Origin: Castellaniella denitrificans
GTDB taxonomy: Bacteria > Pseudomonadota > Gammaproteobacteria > Burkholderiales > Burkholderiaceae_B
Reading direction: 5' to 3'
DNA: 64,000 bases
Assembly (NCBI RefSeq): GCF_042653765.1
Contig: NZ_JBHSEZ010000001.1
Span: forward strand, 558,001-622,000
Part shown: positions 44,611 to 53,540 of the stretch, piece after piece
How the letters are laid out: each line of letters starts with the position of its first letter
Numbering within the stretch: position 1 is the first letter of the stretch
Program-made: the position numbers and the translations under genes
Notes under the pieces: generated by a model
What the model was told of the DNA's origin: nothing
Database searches by the model: none
What the model saw: only the letters and a program-made list of their open reading frames with translations

Positions 44611-45738
44611 CTACCAGTCCAGCGGCAAGGACAGGCGCGCGCCCAGACCGTAATCCCCGGACGTCAGGTTGCGGTTCGTTTCCAGGCGCACCCGCAGGTG
44701 CGGGCCGTAGCGGAAACCGTGGACCAGGCCGACCCGTTCGTCCAGCCCGCCCCCCGCATCCAGCCGCCGCTCGAACGACCCGCTGAACGAGCCCCAGCGG
44801 CCCGCCGCCAGGTCCAGCTGCCATTGATTGCTGACGCAATCGCACCCTGGATCGCCGCCGTACGCAGCCAGGTCCGCATAGCCGGGCCCCTGCCGCGCGT
44901 TCACCCAGGACAGGTCCCAGCCCGGCACCAGGCCCAGGGTGTAGCCCAGCTGGCGGCGCCAGCCCTCGGCCAGCGGCTGGCGCGATCCGGACACCCCGAA
45001 CCGCCAGGCGCCCGCGCCGCCCATGGAATAGTCCCCGCCCAGCCCCAGCGCCGTCAGGCCCGGGGCGCCTTGCAGCCGCGAGCCCAGGATCAGGTCGCGG
45101 TCCAGCGCGTAGCGCGTGGTCGCATCGACCGCGACCGGTCCGTACGCCAGGTCGCCCTCGGCGGCCGCGCGGCCGGCCGGCCCGTCCAGGGCGCCGGCCG
45201 CCACGGCATAGTCCCACGATCCGGACGGCAGGCGCCCCTGGGAAACGGAACGGGACAGGCCCACGCCCGCGAGGCGCACAGGCCGCCCCCAGCCGGGCGC
45301 GCCCGCCGCCGTATTGCCCAGCGTCACGCCATACCCGGCGGAACTGCGGTAGCGCCAGTTCCGCGCGCCGAGGGACCAGGCATCCAGGCCGCCGGAGGCC
45401 ACCGGGCCGAGCCGATCCGGCGGCGCCGCCGGATCGGCGGCATCGCCGAACCAGCGCAGGCCGGTCCCGCCCGGCCGATAGCCATATCCATCCACCGGCC
45501 CGTTCAGGGACAGCAAGTCGTAGCGGAGTCCGGGAGCGGTGCCGTCGGACACCGTGCCGGCCGCGTCCGGCGCGACGTCCGACGGGACGTCGCGGGGCAC
45601 GTCGGGGACGGCATAGCGCTGGGGGGCCAAGTCGATGAGCGCCGGATCCGGGTCGGCCGCCTGCCAGGCCAGGGCCGGCGCAAGGCCGGCGCCGCACAGC
45701 AGGGCCGACGCGGCCAGCGGCCGGACGATCCTATTCAT
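44611..45738 (-). CDS. Predicted outer-membrane beta-barrel protein, unrecognised family
   Basis: A 375-residue secreted protein with a signal peptide (about 1-24, ending APALAW). The rest is rich in Gly, Ser, Trp and Tyr in alternating patterns (GLDAWSLGARNWRYRSSAGY, WDYAVAAGAL, LRVRLETNRNLTS) and ends LPLDW, a barrel-like aromatic terminus. I do not recognise the family; parts resemble fimbrial-usher-type or autotransporter barrels only loosely. A CDC pair (GCDCVS) near residue 313 might form a disulphide. No good ribosome site precedes the ATG; a GTG five codons earlier with GGGGAA upstream is an alternative. Confidence 0.6.
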   Translation of the reverse strand: MNRIVRPLAASALLCGAGLAPALAWQAADPDPALIDLAPQRYAVPDVPRDVPSDVAPDAAGTVSDGTAPGLRYDLLSLNGPVDGYGYRPGGTGLRWFGDAADPAAPPDRLGPVASGGLDAWSLGARNWRYRSSAGYGVTLGNTAAGAPGWGRPVRLAGVGLSRSVSQGRLPSGSWDYAVAAGALDGPAGRAAAEGDLAYGPVAVDATTRYALDRDLILGSRLQGAPGLTALGLGGDYSMGGAGAWRFGVSGSRQPLAEGWRRQLGYTLGLVPGWDLSWVNARQGPGYADLAAYGGDPGCDCVSNQWQLDLAAGRWGSFSGSFERRLDAGGGLDERVGLVHGFRYGPHLRVRLETNRNLTSGDYGLGARLSLPLDW

Positions 45739-45912
45739 GACGGGATGACGCACAGGGTTCCCCGGGCCATGCGGACCCGGGCGATGAATCCGGGGATTCC
45801 GCGGTCCGGCGGACCGCCGCAAAACCCCTGAAGCGGACCAGGGTACCACGATGCCCAGGACACTTGAAACCTCGAAAATGTTTCAGGCAAAAAATTGAAA
45901 CCGCGCTTGATC

Positions 45913-45959
45913 ACACCATATATTGTGTTTATCATTTCCAGCCACACTACATGTAGAAA
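45913..45959. promoter_or_regulatory. Pair of NrdR boxes upstream of nrdA
   Basis: ACACCATATATTGTGT (45913-45928) is an almost ideal NrdR box. ACACTACATGTAGAAA (45944-45959) is a weaker second one, its start 31 bp downstream, about three helical turns, as is standard for NrdR. They lie 31-77 bp before the nrdA start. NrdR bound with (d)ATP would repress the operon. The nrdR gene is not in the window. Confidence 0.88.
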
Positions 45960-45989
45960 ACAAAGCACTTCCACCAAGGACCGCAGGCC

Positions 45990-48452
45990 GTGATCAAGAA
46001 CATCGTCAAGCGTGACGGACGCATCGAACCCTACATCCCCAGCAAGCTCAATGGCTGGGGCCGATGGGCCGCCGCCAACCTGGGCCACAAGGTCGACTGG
46101 AGCAGCATCGTACTGCAAGCCGTCAGCACCATGCCCGAGACGGTCTCCACCGCCGACCTGCAGGAAAAGCTGATCCAGAACTGCCTCGACAAGGACACCT
46201 GGTCCTACTACCTGATGGCGGGCCGGCTCTACGCGTCCCACCTGCACAAGATCATCCACGGCCCGGGCATCCCCACCGTCAAGGCGCTGCACGACCGCAT
46301 GGTGGCCGACGGGGTGATGGTGCGCATGAACTACACCGACGCCGAATACGCCGAGATCGAGACCTTCATCGACCACGAGCAGGACTACGACACGCCGCAC
46401 TTCTCGCTGCACTACATCCGCAAGAAGTACAGCCTGCAGAACCGCGTCACCCGGCAGGAATACGAGACCCAGCAGTTCGTCTACATGCGCATGGCCATGG
46501 CCCTGTCGGAAAACGAGCCCGCCGAGCGCCGGATCGACCTGGTGCGGCGCTTCTACACCGAATTCTCCGCCAAGCGGATCTCGGCGCCCACGCCCAACTA
46601 CGTGAACCTGGGCACGAAGCTGCGCGGCTTCGCCTCGTGCTGCCTGTACGTGGTGGACGACAACGAGGCGTCCCTGGCCATCGGCGACCACATCGCCTAC
46701 CGCATGACCGCCGCCTCGGCCGGGATCGGCAGCCACCTGATCACCCGCAGCAAGGGCGACCCGGTGCGCGGCGGTCTGATCCAGCACCAGGGCAAGCTGC
46801 CCTACCTGGCCTCCCTGGGCAAGGCGGTCCACGCCAACATGCAGGCCGGCCGCGGCGGCGCCTGCACCACCTACTATTCCGGCTTCGACCCCGAGGCCGA
46901 GGTCATCGCCTACCTGCGCAATCCGCGCAGCACCGAGGACCGCAAGAACCGCGACCTGCACTACGCGCTGGTCACCAACAAGCTCTTCGCCGAAAAGGCC
47001 GCCCGCAACGAGGAAGCCTTCTCGTTCAACGTGCGCACGGCCCCCGAGCTCACCCGGCTGTTCTTCGGCCCCGACTCGGCCGCCTTCAAGCGCGAATACG
47101 AGCGTCTGGAACGCGACCCGTCCTTCAAGAAGGAATACTTCAAGCCGCGCGACCTGATCCTGACCTCGCTGAACGAGGCGCTGGAAACCGGCGTGGCCTA
47201 CCTGGCCAACATCGACGAGATGAACCGCCACACGCCCTTCAAGGAGCCCATCCATTCCAGCAACCTGTGCCTGGAAATCTGCGAGCCCAACCGCCCCTAC
47301 CAGGACATGCGCGACCTGTACTCGGACCACGAGGTCGGCCACATCACGGTCGAGCTCGCCGACGGGACGACGCAGACCTTCGACTACAACGCGCCGCTGA
47401 CCGTCGCGGTCGCCGACTCCACCCTGCCACGCGTCATCTTCGCCGGCGAGCTGAAGGCGGGCGACGACATCCTGTCCGACGAGCCGGGCCGGGGCGGCCG
47501 GGTCGCCCGCGTGGTCGAGATCCACGAAGAACCCGAGATCGCCCTGTGCTCCCTGGGGGCCATCGCCTACGACGCCATCGGCGAGGACGACGACGAGGCC
47601 TACCAGGAAGCGATGTACCTGACGTTGAAGATGATCGACTACTGCATCCTCAACTCGCACTACGTGCTGCCCCACGTGGCCGTGACCGCCAAGGCCCGCA
47701 TGAACGCCGGCGTGGGGCTCATGGGCGTTGCCACCCACATGGCCCGCAAGGGCCTGAAGTACGACACCGACGAAGGCCGCGAGGAACTGCACCGCATCGC
47801 CGAGCGCCACATGTACCACGCCATCCGGGCCTCGCTGCGCATCAGCAAGGAACGCGGCGTCGCGCCCTGGATGCACAAGACCCGCTGGCCCGACGGCTGG
47901 CTGCCGATCGACACCTACAACCGCAACGTCGACGAGTTGGGCGACTTCCACAACCGCTACGACTGGGAAGCCCTGCGCACGGAGATCATGCAGAACGGCG
48001 GCATCGCCCATTCGTGCCTGGTGGCGTACATGCCGGGGGAATCGTCCTCCAAGGCGCTGGGCAAGCCCAATTCGCTCTATCCCGTGCGCGACGTCACGCT
48101 GAACAAGACCGACGGCTCGGTCACGATCCGCTGGGCCGCGCCCGACAGCGACAACCCGGCCTACTTCTACCAGTCGGCCTGGGACATTTCCGAAGTCGAC
48201 ATGATCAAGGCCTACGCGGTGTTCCAGAAGTTCACCGACCAGGGGATTTCCGCCGACCTGTGGCGCCGGATCAAGGACGACGACAAGGTGTCCAGCCGGG
48301 AACTGCTCACCCACTACTTCACCATGGTGAAGTACGGCATGAAGACCCGCTACTACTACAACTCGAACGTGGCCTCGGACAAGACGCTGGACAACGCCGG
48401 CAGCATCCACGGCGGCGTGGAAGAAACCGCCTGCGAAGGCTGCACGATGTAA
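45990..48452 (+). CDS. nrdA: Ribonucleoside-diphosphate reductase class Ia, alpha subunit
   Basis: Catalytic subunit making dNDPs from NDPs. The 820-residue protein has an N-terminal ATP-cone (about 1-92), redox cysteines in ASCCLY (217/218) and IALCSL (520), the thiyl-radical loop SSNLCLEI (Cys427, Glu429) and C-terminal shuttle cysteines CEGC (815, 818). E. coli NrdA is 761 residues and has 23 residues between the equivalents of Cys427 and Cys520. Here there are 93, owing to an inserted beta-rich segment (about 440-513). GTG start with AAGGA upstream; paired NrdR boxes control it. Confidence 0.95.
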   Translation: MIKNIVKRDGRIEPYIPSKLNGWGRWAAANLGHKVDWSSIVLQAVSTMPETVSTADLQEKLIQNCLDKDTWSYYLMAGRLYASHLHKIIHGPGIPTVKALHDRMVADGVMVRMNYTDAEYAEIETFIDHEQDYDTPHFSLHYIRKKYSLQNRVTRQEYETQQFVYMRMAMALSENEPAERRIDLVRRFYTEFSAKRISAPTPNYVNLGTKLRGFASCCLYVVDDNEASLAIGDHIAYRMTAASAGIGSHLITRSKGDPVRGGLIQHQGKLPYLASLGKAVHANMQAGRGGACTTYYSGFDPEAEVIAYLRNPRSTEDRKNRDLHYALVTNKLFAEKAARNEEAFSFNVRTAPELTRLFFGPDSAAFKREYERLERDPSFKKEYFKPRDLILTSLNEALETGVAYLANIDEMNRHTPFKEPIHSSNLCLEICEPNRPYQDMRDLYSDHEVGHITVELADGTTQTFDYNAPLTVAVADSTLPRVIFAGELKAGDDILSDEPGRGGRVARVVEIHEEPEIALCSLGAIAYDAIGEDDDEAYQEAMYLTLKMIDYCILNSHYVLPHVAVTAKARMNAGVGLMGVATHMARKGLKYDTDEGREELHRIAERHMYHAIRASLRISKERGVAPWMHKTRWPDGWLPIDTYNRNVDELGDFHNRYDWEALRTEIMQNGGIAHSCLVAYMPGESSSKALGKPNSLYPVRDVTLNKTDGSVTIRWAAPDSDNPAYFYQSAWDISEVDMIKAYAVFQKFTDQGISADLWRRIKDDDKVSSRELLTHYFTMVKYGMKTRYYYNSNVASDKTLDNAGSIHGGVEETACEGCTM

Positions 48453-48521
48453 ACACCACGGCCCCGGACGGCGGCCGTTCCGGGGTCGCCGACCGACCCG
48501 CCACAGGCATCAAGGATAAAA

Positions 48522-49637
48522 ATGACCCAAGCATTGCCCACCAAGATCTTCAACGCAGAAAAGTCCGACTACGCCTTTCCGGAAATCATTCTGGGCCAGG
48601 ACCAGGGCCTGTTCGACACGATCAACAAGTTCTACCCCGAAATCTGGAAGCTCTACAAGACGCTGAAGAACCAGGACTGGGACGAGAACGAGTTCGACTA
48701 TTCCACCTGCAACGTGCAGTTCAAGACCTGCGACCGCCATACCTACGACATGATGGTCAAGACCCTGGCGTGGCAATGGGAGGCCGACAGCGTCGCGTCG
48801 CGCTCCATCGCCGGCGTGCTGGCCCCGGTCTGCACCAGCAGCGAAGCCTGGTCCGGCTGGGTGGAAATCACCAAGAACGAGATCGTCCACGCCGCCACGT
48901 ACTCCGAAATCGTCCGCAACAGCTTCGACAACCCGGACGACATCCTCAACGAGATCCTGTCGGTCAAGGAAGCCATCAGCCGCCTGCGCGTCGTCAGCGA
49001 GGTCTTCGGCCGGGCCTTCGAAGTCAGCTACGACTACGCCCGGGGCCGGCGCGAGAACGACCAGGAAACCTACAACGCCATCTACCTGTTCATCGTCGCC
49101 GTGCTGTGCATGGAGCGCATCCAGTTCCTGGCCTCGTTCGCCGTGACCTTCGGAATCTGCGACGGCACGGGCCTGTTCCAGCCCATCGGCAAGGCGGTCC
49201 AGAAGATCGCCCAGGACGAGTTCGAGGTCCATGTCCAGTACGGCAAGGAGGTCCTGCGCGCGATGTTCAAGACCGAGCGCGGCCGCATCGCCTTCGAGCA
49301 ATGCCGGGACAAGATCGTCCAGATGATCGACGAGGTCGACGCCAGCGAGGTCGAATGGACCGACTATGCCTTCTCCGAAGGCCGCGAGCTCACCGGCGTC
49401 ACCTGCCAGATGATGAAGGACTGGGTCCACTTCAGCGCCACCGACGTGGCCCGCTTCTTCGGCGTCGAGGACCGGGTGTCCTTCCCGATCATCACCGAGA
49501 ACCCCCTGAAATACATGGAGAACTGGCTCAACATGAGCAAGGTCCAGGCTTCCAACCAGGAAGAGGACACCGCCCAGTACAAGGTCGGCGTGATGAAGCG
49601 CGACGACGAGAACGAAGTGTTCGACGTGGATTTCTGA
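48522..49637 (+). CDS. nrdB: Ribonucleoside-diphosphate reductase class Ia, beta subunit
   Basis: Radical-generating diiron subunit, 371 residues. Iron ligands and radical tyrosine are Asp89, Glu120, His123, Tyr127 and Glu198, with spacing like E. coli NrdB. The second helix pair reads DEFEVH (232-237) instead of DE-x-x-H, so the last Glu/His pair is spaced differently. The C-terminal tail EVFDVDF is the expected alpha-subunit docking peptide and resembles eukaryotic tails ending in an acidic-F motif. It follows nrdA by 69 bp. Confidence 0.94.
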   Translation: MTQALPTKIFNAEKSDYAFPEIILGQDQGLFDTINKFYPEIWKLYKTLKNQDWDENEFDYSTCNVQFKTCDRHTYDMMVKTLAWQWEADSVASRSIAGVLAPVCTSSEAWSGWVEITKNEIVHAATYSEIVRNSFDNPDDILNEILSVKEAISRLRVVSEVFGRAFEVSYDYARGRRENDQETYNAIYLFIVAVLCMERIQFLASFAVTFGICDGTGLFQPIGKAVQKIAQDEFEVHVQYGKEVLRAMFKTERGRIAFEQCRDKIVQMIDEVDASEVEWTDYAFSEGRELTGVTCQMMKDWVHFSATDVARFFGVEDRVSFPIITENPLKYMENWLNMSKVQASNQEEDTAQYKVGVMKRDDENEVFDVDF

Positions 49638-49695
49638 ATCCGCGCCTCCTGCCATACCTCCCGATCAAACCCCGACCGACAAAAAAGGATCCGAC

Positions 49696-49926
49696 ATGTC
49701 CATCACCGTCTATTCGAAGCCCAACTGCCCGCAATGCGAACTCACCAAGCGCGACATGGACATCCTGGGCATCGAGTACGAAACCGTGGACCTGACCCAG
49801 CGCCAGGACCAGCTCGAACGCCTGATCGGACTGGGCCACCGCAGCGCGCCCGTGATCGAGACCGACCGCGAGACCTGGTCGGGCTACAACCAGGAAAAGA
49901 TCAAGGGGCTGGTCTCGTACGCCTGA
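49696..49926 (+). CDS. NrdH-like glutaredoxin
   Basis: A 76-residue thioredoxin-fold electron donor with active site CPQC (Cys11, Cys14) and the C-terminal RSAPVIET and WSGYNQEKI stretches that mark the NrdH/glutaredoxin group. Placed after nrdAB, it is the probable reductant of this ribonucleotide reductase. AAAAGGA lies upstream of the ATG. Confidence 0.92.
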   Translation: MSITVYSKPNCPQCELTKRDMDILGIEYETVDLTQRQDQLERLIGLGHRSAPVIETDRETWSGYNQEKIKGLVSYA

Positions 49927-49930
49927 TCTC

Positions 49931-51103
49931 ATGCACGATACGAACGACACCGCCTCGCTGCTTCCGTCCGACGCCGGGCAGGCCCTGCTGATCGGGCGCA
50001 TCCATGATCCACACGACCAGGGCCCCAGCGTGGTCGCCCTCAGGAATGGGGTCCTGGTCGACCTGACCAGCCGGTTCCCGACGGTCTCCGAACTGCTGGA
50101 CCAGGACGATCCGGCCGCGGCCGTGGCGCAGGCGGCCCCGGCCCGCTGGCAATTCGACACGGTGGCGCGCGCCACCCTCGCCGGCGACCGGACCGCGCCG
50201 CGCTTCGTGGCGCCCTGCGACCTCCAGGTCATCAAGGCCTGCGGCGTCACGTTCGCCGACAGCATGCTCGAACGCGTCATCGAGGAAAAGGCGGGCGGCA
50301 ACCCCCAGGACGCCGCCCGCATCCGCCACGAGATCGGCCAGGCGATCGGCACGGCCATCTCCAGCATCCGCCCCGGATCCAGGGAAGCCGAAGAGGCGCG
50401 CCGATATCTGATCCGGGAAGGCCTGTGGTCGCAATACCTGGAAGTCGGCATCGGTCCGGACGCCGAAGTCTTCACCAAGGCTCCGGTGCTGTCGGCCGTG
50501 GGCAGCGGCGAACCGATCGGCATCCTGAAGGCCTCGCAATGGAACAACCCGGAACCGGAACTGGTCCTGGCGGTGGACTCCAGGGGCCGGATCCTCGGCG
50601 CCACGCTGGGCAACGACGTGAACCTGCGGGACATCGAAGGCCGCAGCGCCCTGTTGCTGGGCAAGGCCAAGGACAACAACGCCTCGTGCGCGATCGGCCC
50701 CTTCATCCGGCTGTTCGACGCGCGCTTCACCCTGGACGACGCCCGCCGGCTCGAAATCCGCCTGAACGTGACCGGCGAGGACGGCTTCGTCCTGGACGGC
50801 CACAGCTCCATCCGCCGGATCAGCCGCGACCTGGCGGACCTGGTGGCCCAGACCTGCGGCCGGCATCACCAGTATCCGGACGGCTTCATGCTGTTCACCG
50901 GCACCCTGTTCGCCCCCACCGAAGACCGCGACGCCCCAGGCCAGGGCTTCACCCACAAGCCGGGCGACGTCGTGCGCATCGGTTCGCCCCAACTAGGAAC
51001 GCTCATCAACCGCGTGACCTACAGCGAAGAGGCGCCGCCCTGGACGGGCGGCATCGCCTGGCTGATGCGCAACCTGGCCCGGCGCGGCCTGCTGTCCGCC
51101 TGA
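49931..51103 (+). CDS. Fumarylacetoacetate hydrolase-family protein, candidate 2-keto-3-deoxy-acid dehydratase
   Basis: A 390-residue FAH-superfamily protein whose second half holds the fold: the metal-site acids in NPEPELVLAVDSRGRILG and GNDVNLRDIEGRS, and FTGTLFAP. FAH members of this length occur in bacterial sugar-acid clusters and include 2-keto-3-deoxy-pentonate dehydratases that yield 2-oxoglutarate semialdehyde. That role would connect to the KGSADH at 28295. It begins only 5 bp after the glutaredoxin stop and could be read through from the nrd operon, which is odd for a catabolic gene. It is convergent with the UxaA-family gene. Function is a proposal. Confidence 0.8.
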   Translation: MHDTNDTASLLPSDAGQALLIGRIHDPHDQGPSVVALRNGVLVDLTSRFPTVSELLDQDDPAAAVAQAAPARWQFDTVARATLAGDRTAPRFVAPCDLQVIKACGVTFADSMLERVIEEKAGGNPQDAARIRHEIGQAIGTAISSIRPGSREAEEARRYLIREGLWSQYLEVGIGPDAEVFTKAPVLSAVGSGEPIGILKASQWNNPEPELVLAVDSRGRILGATLGNDVNLRDIEGRSALLLGKAKDNNASCAIGPFIRLFDARFTLDDARRLEIRLNVTGEDGFVLDGHSSIRRISRDLADLVAQTCGRHHQYPDGFMLFTGTLFAPTEDRDAPGQGFTHKPGDVVRIGSPQLGTLINRVTYSEEAPPWTGGIAWLMRNLARRGLLSA

Positions 51104-51111
51104 AGCGAGGC

Positions 51112-51123
51112 CCCGCCGGCGGG
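51112..51123. terminator. Short GC palindrome between convergent genes
   Basis: CCCGCCGGCGGG lies between the ends of the FAH-family and UxaA-family genes. It may help to terminate both transcripts; it is short and has no U-tract. Confidence 0.3.
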
Positions 51124-51124
51124 A

Positions 51125-52645
51125 TCAGACCGTGGCCCCCATCTGCCACGGCGCGAACTCGTTCTGGCCATAGCCGTGCAGTTCGCTCTTGCTGGGCGTC
51201 CCGGAAGCGGTTTCCAGGATGAGCCGGTAGATCTTCTCGCCCAGCCCCTCGACCGTGTCCTGCCCGGTGACGATCGTCCCGCAGTTCAGGTCGATGTCCT
51301 CGCCCTGCCGCTCCCAGCAGGCATTGTTGGTGCTGAGCTTGAGCGAAGGCGCCGGCATGCAGCCATAGGCCGACCCGCGCCCGGTCGTGAAGCAGATCAG
51401 GTTCGCGCCCGAGGCCACCTGCCCCGTCGCCGAGACCGGATCGAATCCCGGGGAATCCATGAAGACGAGCCCGCGCGCGCGGACCGGCTCCGCGTAGCAC
51501 AGGACGTCGTTCAGGTTCGTCGTGCCGGCCTTGGCGACCGCGCCCAGGGATTTTTCCAGGATGGTCGTCAACCCACCCGCCTTGTTCCCGGCCGACGGAT
51601 TGTTGTTCATCTCGGCATGGTTGCGCACGCAATAGTCCTTCCACCACTCGATGCGGGCGACCAGTTTCTCGCCCACCTCGCGGCTGGCCGCCCGCTGGGT
51701 CAGCAGATGCTCGGCGCCATAGATTTCGGGCGTCTCGGACAGAATGGCCGTCCCGCCGGCCCGCACCAGCCGGTCGACCGCCGCCCCCAGGGCCGGATTA
51801 GCGGTGATGCCCGAATAGCCGTCCGAACCCCCGCACTGCAGCCCGACCACCAGGTGCGAGGCGGACACGAGCTCCCGCCGCACGGCGTTGGCCGCCGGCA
51901 GCATGTCCCGGATCCTGGCGACGCCCTGCGCCACGGCCTTGCCCGTGCCGCCGGCGTCCTGGATCGAATAGGCATGGAGCTGGGGCCCCTCCCGCAATTC
52001 GCCCGCCGCCATCACGCCGGATATCTGGTTCGTCTCGCAGCCCAGGCCGATCAGCAGGATGGAATGGAAGTTCGCATGGCGCGCGTAGCCGGCCAGGGTC
52101 CGGCGCAGGGTGTCGATGGCCTCGCCCTGCGAGGCCATGCCGCATCCCGTGGCGTGCGTCAGCGCCACGACCCCGTCCACCTGGGGATAGTCCCGCAAGG
52201 CCGCCGGATTGATGTCCCGGCGGAAATGGTCGGCCACGGCGCGCGCCACCGTGGCCGAACAGTTGACCGTGGTCAGGATGCCGATGTAATTGCGCGTCGC
52301 CACGCGTCCGTCGGGACGGCGCAGGCCCATGAACACGTCCCGCCCGGGATCGACCGGACAGTCCCTTTTCCGCCGGCAGAACTCGTATTCGCGATGCAGG
52401 TCGACCATGTGCAGGTTATGGACGTGGACGTGCTGTCCGGCCTGTATGTCGCAACTGGCCACGCCGATGGCCTGGCCGTACCGGTAGACGGGGCTGCCGG
52501 CGGCGATCGCCCGGGCAGCCAGCTTGTGGCCGGCCGGCACCAGCCCCCGGACCTCGACGTCCTCGACCCGGTCGCCGGGCATGAGCTGCTCGGCGGCGAT
52601 CAGGACATTGTCCGCCTCGTTCAGGCGGATGACGTGTTTCTGCAT
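51125..52645 (-). CDS. UxaA-family sugar-acid dehydratase (altronate dehydratase-like)
   Basis: A 506-residue UxaA/GarD-superfamily protein with an N-terminal SAF domain (about 1-95) and a full catalytic domain: GYSGITANPALG after QCGGSD, HATGCGM, GLGCETNQI, NPSAGNKAGGL and FTTGRGSAYG. E. coli UxaA makes 2-keto-3-deoxygluconate from D-altronate. No uxaB or uxaC is seen here, and the neighbours are L-fuconate-type genes, so the true substrate may be another aldonate. It is co-directional with and 50 bp after the GntR gene. GAGG precedes the ATG. Confidence 0.87.
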   Translation of the reverse strand: MQKHVIRLNEADNVLIAAEQLMPGDRVEDVEVRGLVPAGHKLAARAIAAGSPVYRYGQAIGVASCDIQAGQHVHVHNLHMVDLHREYEFCRRKRDCPVDPGRDVFMGLRRPDGRVATRNYIGILTTVNCSATVARAVADHFRRDINPAALRDYPQVDGVVALTHATGCGMASQGEAIDTLRRTLAGYARHANFHSILLIGLGCETNQISGVMAAGELREGPQLHAYSIQDAGGTGKAVAQGVARIRDMLPAANAVRRELVSASHLVVGLQCGGSDGYSGITANPALGAAVDRLVRAGGTAILSETPEIYGAEHLLTQRAASREVGEKLVARIEWWKDYCVRNHAEMNNNPSAGNKAGGLTTILEKSLGAVAKAGTTNLNDVLCYAEPVRARGLVFMDSPGFDPVSATGQVASGANLICFTTGRGSAYGCMPAPSLKLSTNNACWERQGEDIDLNCGTIVTGQDTVEGLGEKIYRLILETASGTPSKSELHGYGQNEFAPWQMGATV

Positions 52646-52695
52646 GTGTGCCTCGCTGGATCAATGGGCCGGACACGACGGATCCGGCCGGTACG

Positions 52696-53454
52696 CTAGC
52701 CGATCACGGCCATCAGGCGGGCATGGGCCCGCGTCAGGTGCCGGTACATGGCGGCCTGGGCCTGCAACGGATCGCGGGCCGCCACGGCATCGTAGATTTC
52801 CTGATGCTCCTGCACGGCGTCCAGCCAGACCGACTCGGTGTCGAACAGGCGGTGCATGGAGCCGCCGATCGGGGTGTAGCGCTGGTCGAACAACTCTTCG
52901 AGCGTCTGGATCAGCAGGCGGTTGTGGGTCGTGGAGGACAGGGTGACGTGGAACAGGCGGTCGGCGTCGGCCAGGGGCTTGTCCCCGGTGCGGTCGCGCG
53001 TGCCGACCGCCCGGCGCATGGCCTCGACGCTGGCGCCCAGCGTCCTGAGCTGCTCCCGGGTGATGAATCGCGCCGCGTGCGCGGCCACCCCGCCCTCCAG
53101 GAAATACCGGGTCTGGCTCACGTCCTGCGGACTGTGGCCCATCAGCGAGACATCATGGTCGGCGACCAGGGCCGCCGCGCCGGCATCGGCATCCCCCGCG
53201 GAGGCGTCCCGCTTCAGGTAGATGCCCGACCCCACCCGGATCTCGATCTCGCCCTGCAGTTCCAGCACGATCAGGGCCTCGCGCAGGCTGGGGCGGGAAA
53301 TCCTGAGCTGCTGCGCGAGCTCCCGCTCGGACGGCAGCCGCGCGCCCGCCGGGATGTCCATCCGGCGGATTTCCCGGCGCAGGGCGTCCGCCACCTGCAT
53401 GTACCCCCGCGTGCGATCCACGACGTGAATCGAAACGTCCGCTGCCTTTTCCAT
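52696..53454 (-). CDS. GntR-family (FCD) regulator of the second sugar-acid region
   Basis: A 252-residue regulator with a winged HTH (about 15-80; PSERELAQQLRISRPSLREALIVLELQGEIE) and an FCD domain (about 105-240) with RLFHVTLSSTTHNRLL and the QEHQEIYDAV histidine. It is transcribed with the UxaA-family gene and diverges from the ABC/L-fuconate dehydratase operon. Two CTGGTnnnACCGG sites in the divergent gap are its likely operators; they differ clearly from the ATAYGATGACRTAT sites of the first GntR. Confidence 0.9.
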   Translation of the reverse strand: MEKAADVSIHVVDRTRGYMQVADALRREIRRMDIPAGARLPSERELAQQLRISRPSLREALIVLELQGEIEIRVGSGIYLKRDASAGDADAGAAALVADHDVSLMGHSPQDVSQTRYFLEGGVAAHAARFITREQLRTLGASVEAMRRAVGTRDRTGDKPLADADRLFHVTLSSTTHNRLLIQTLEELFDQRYTPIGGSMHRLFDTESVWLDAVQEHQEIYDAVAARDPLQAQAAMYRHLTRAHARLMAVIG

Positions 53455-53500
53455 GAAGGATCTCCACTCCCCGGCGAAATCCGCCGACAGCTCATTTTAT

Positions 53501-53513
53501 CTGGTCAGACCGG
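53501..53513. promoter_or_regulatory. GntR operator 1, CTGGTCAGACCGG
   Basis: A near-perfect inverted repeat with the FadR-type core GGTnnnACC, 47 bp upstream of the GntR start. It pairs with the site at 53541. Confidence 0.7.
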
Positions 53514-53540
53514 TAATACAAAAATCAGGGAAATCCATAA

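Noticed and set aside
46064..49795. A 1243-codon plus-strand frame running through nrdA, nrdB and the glutaredoxin gene
   Set aside because: It is the +2 frame of well-conserved genes, Arg/Pro/Gly-rich, with no ribosome site.
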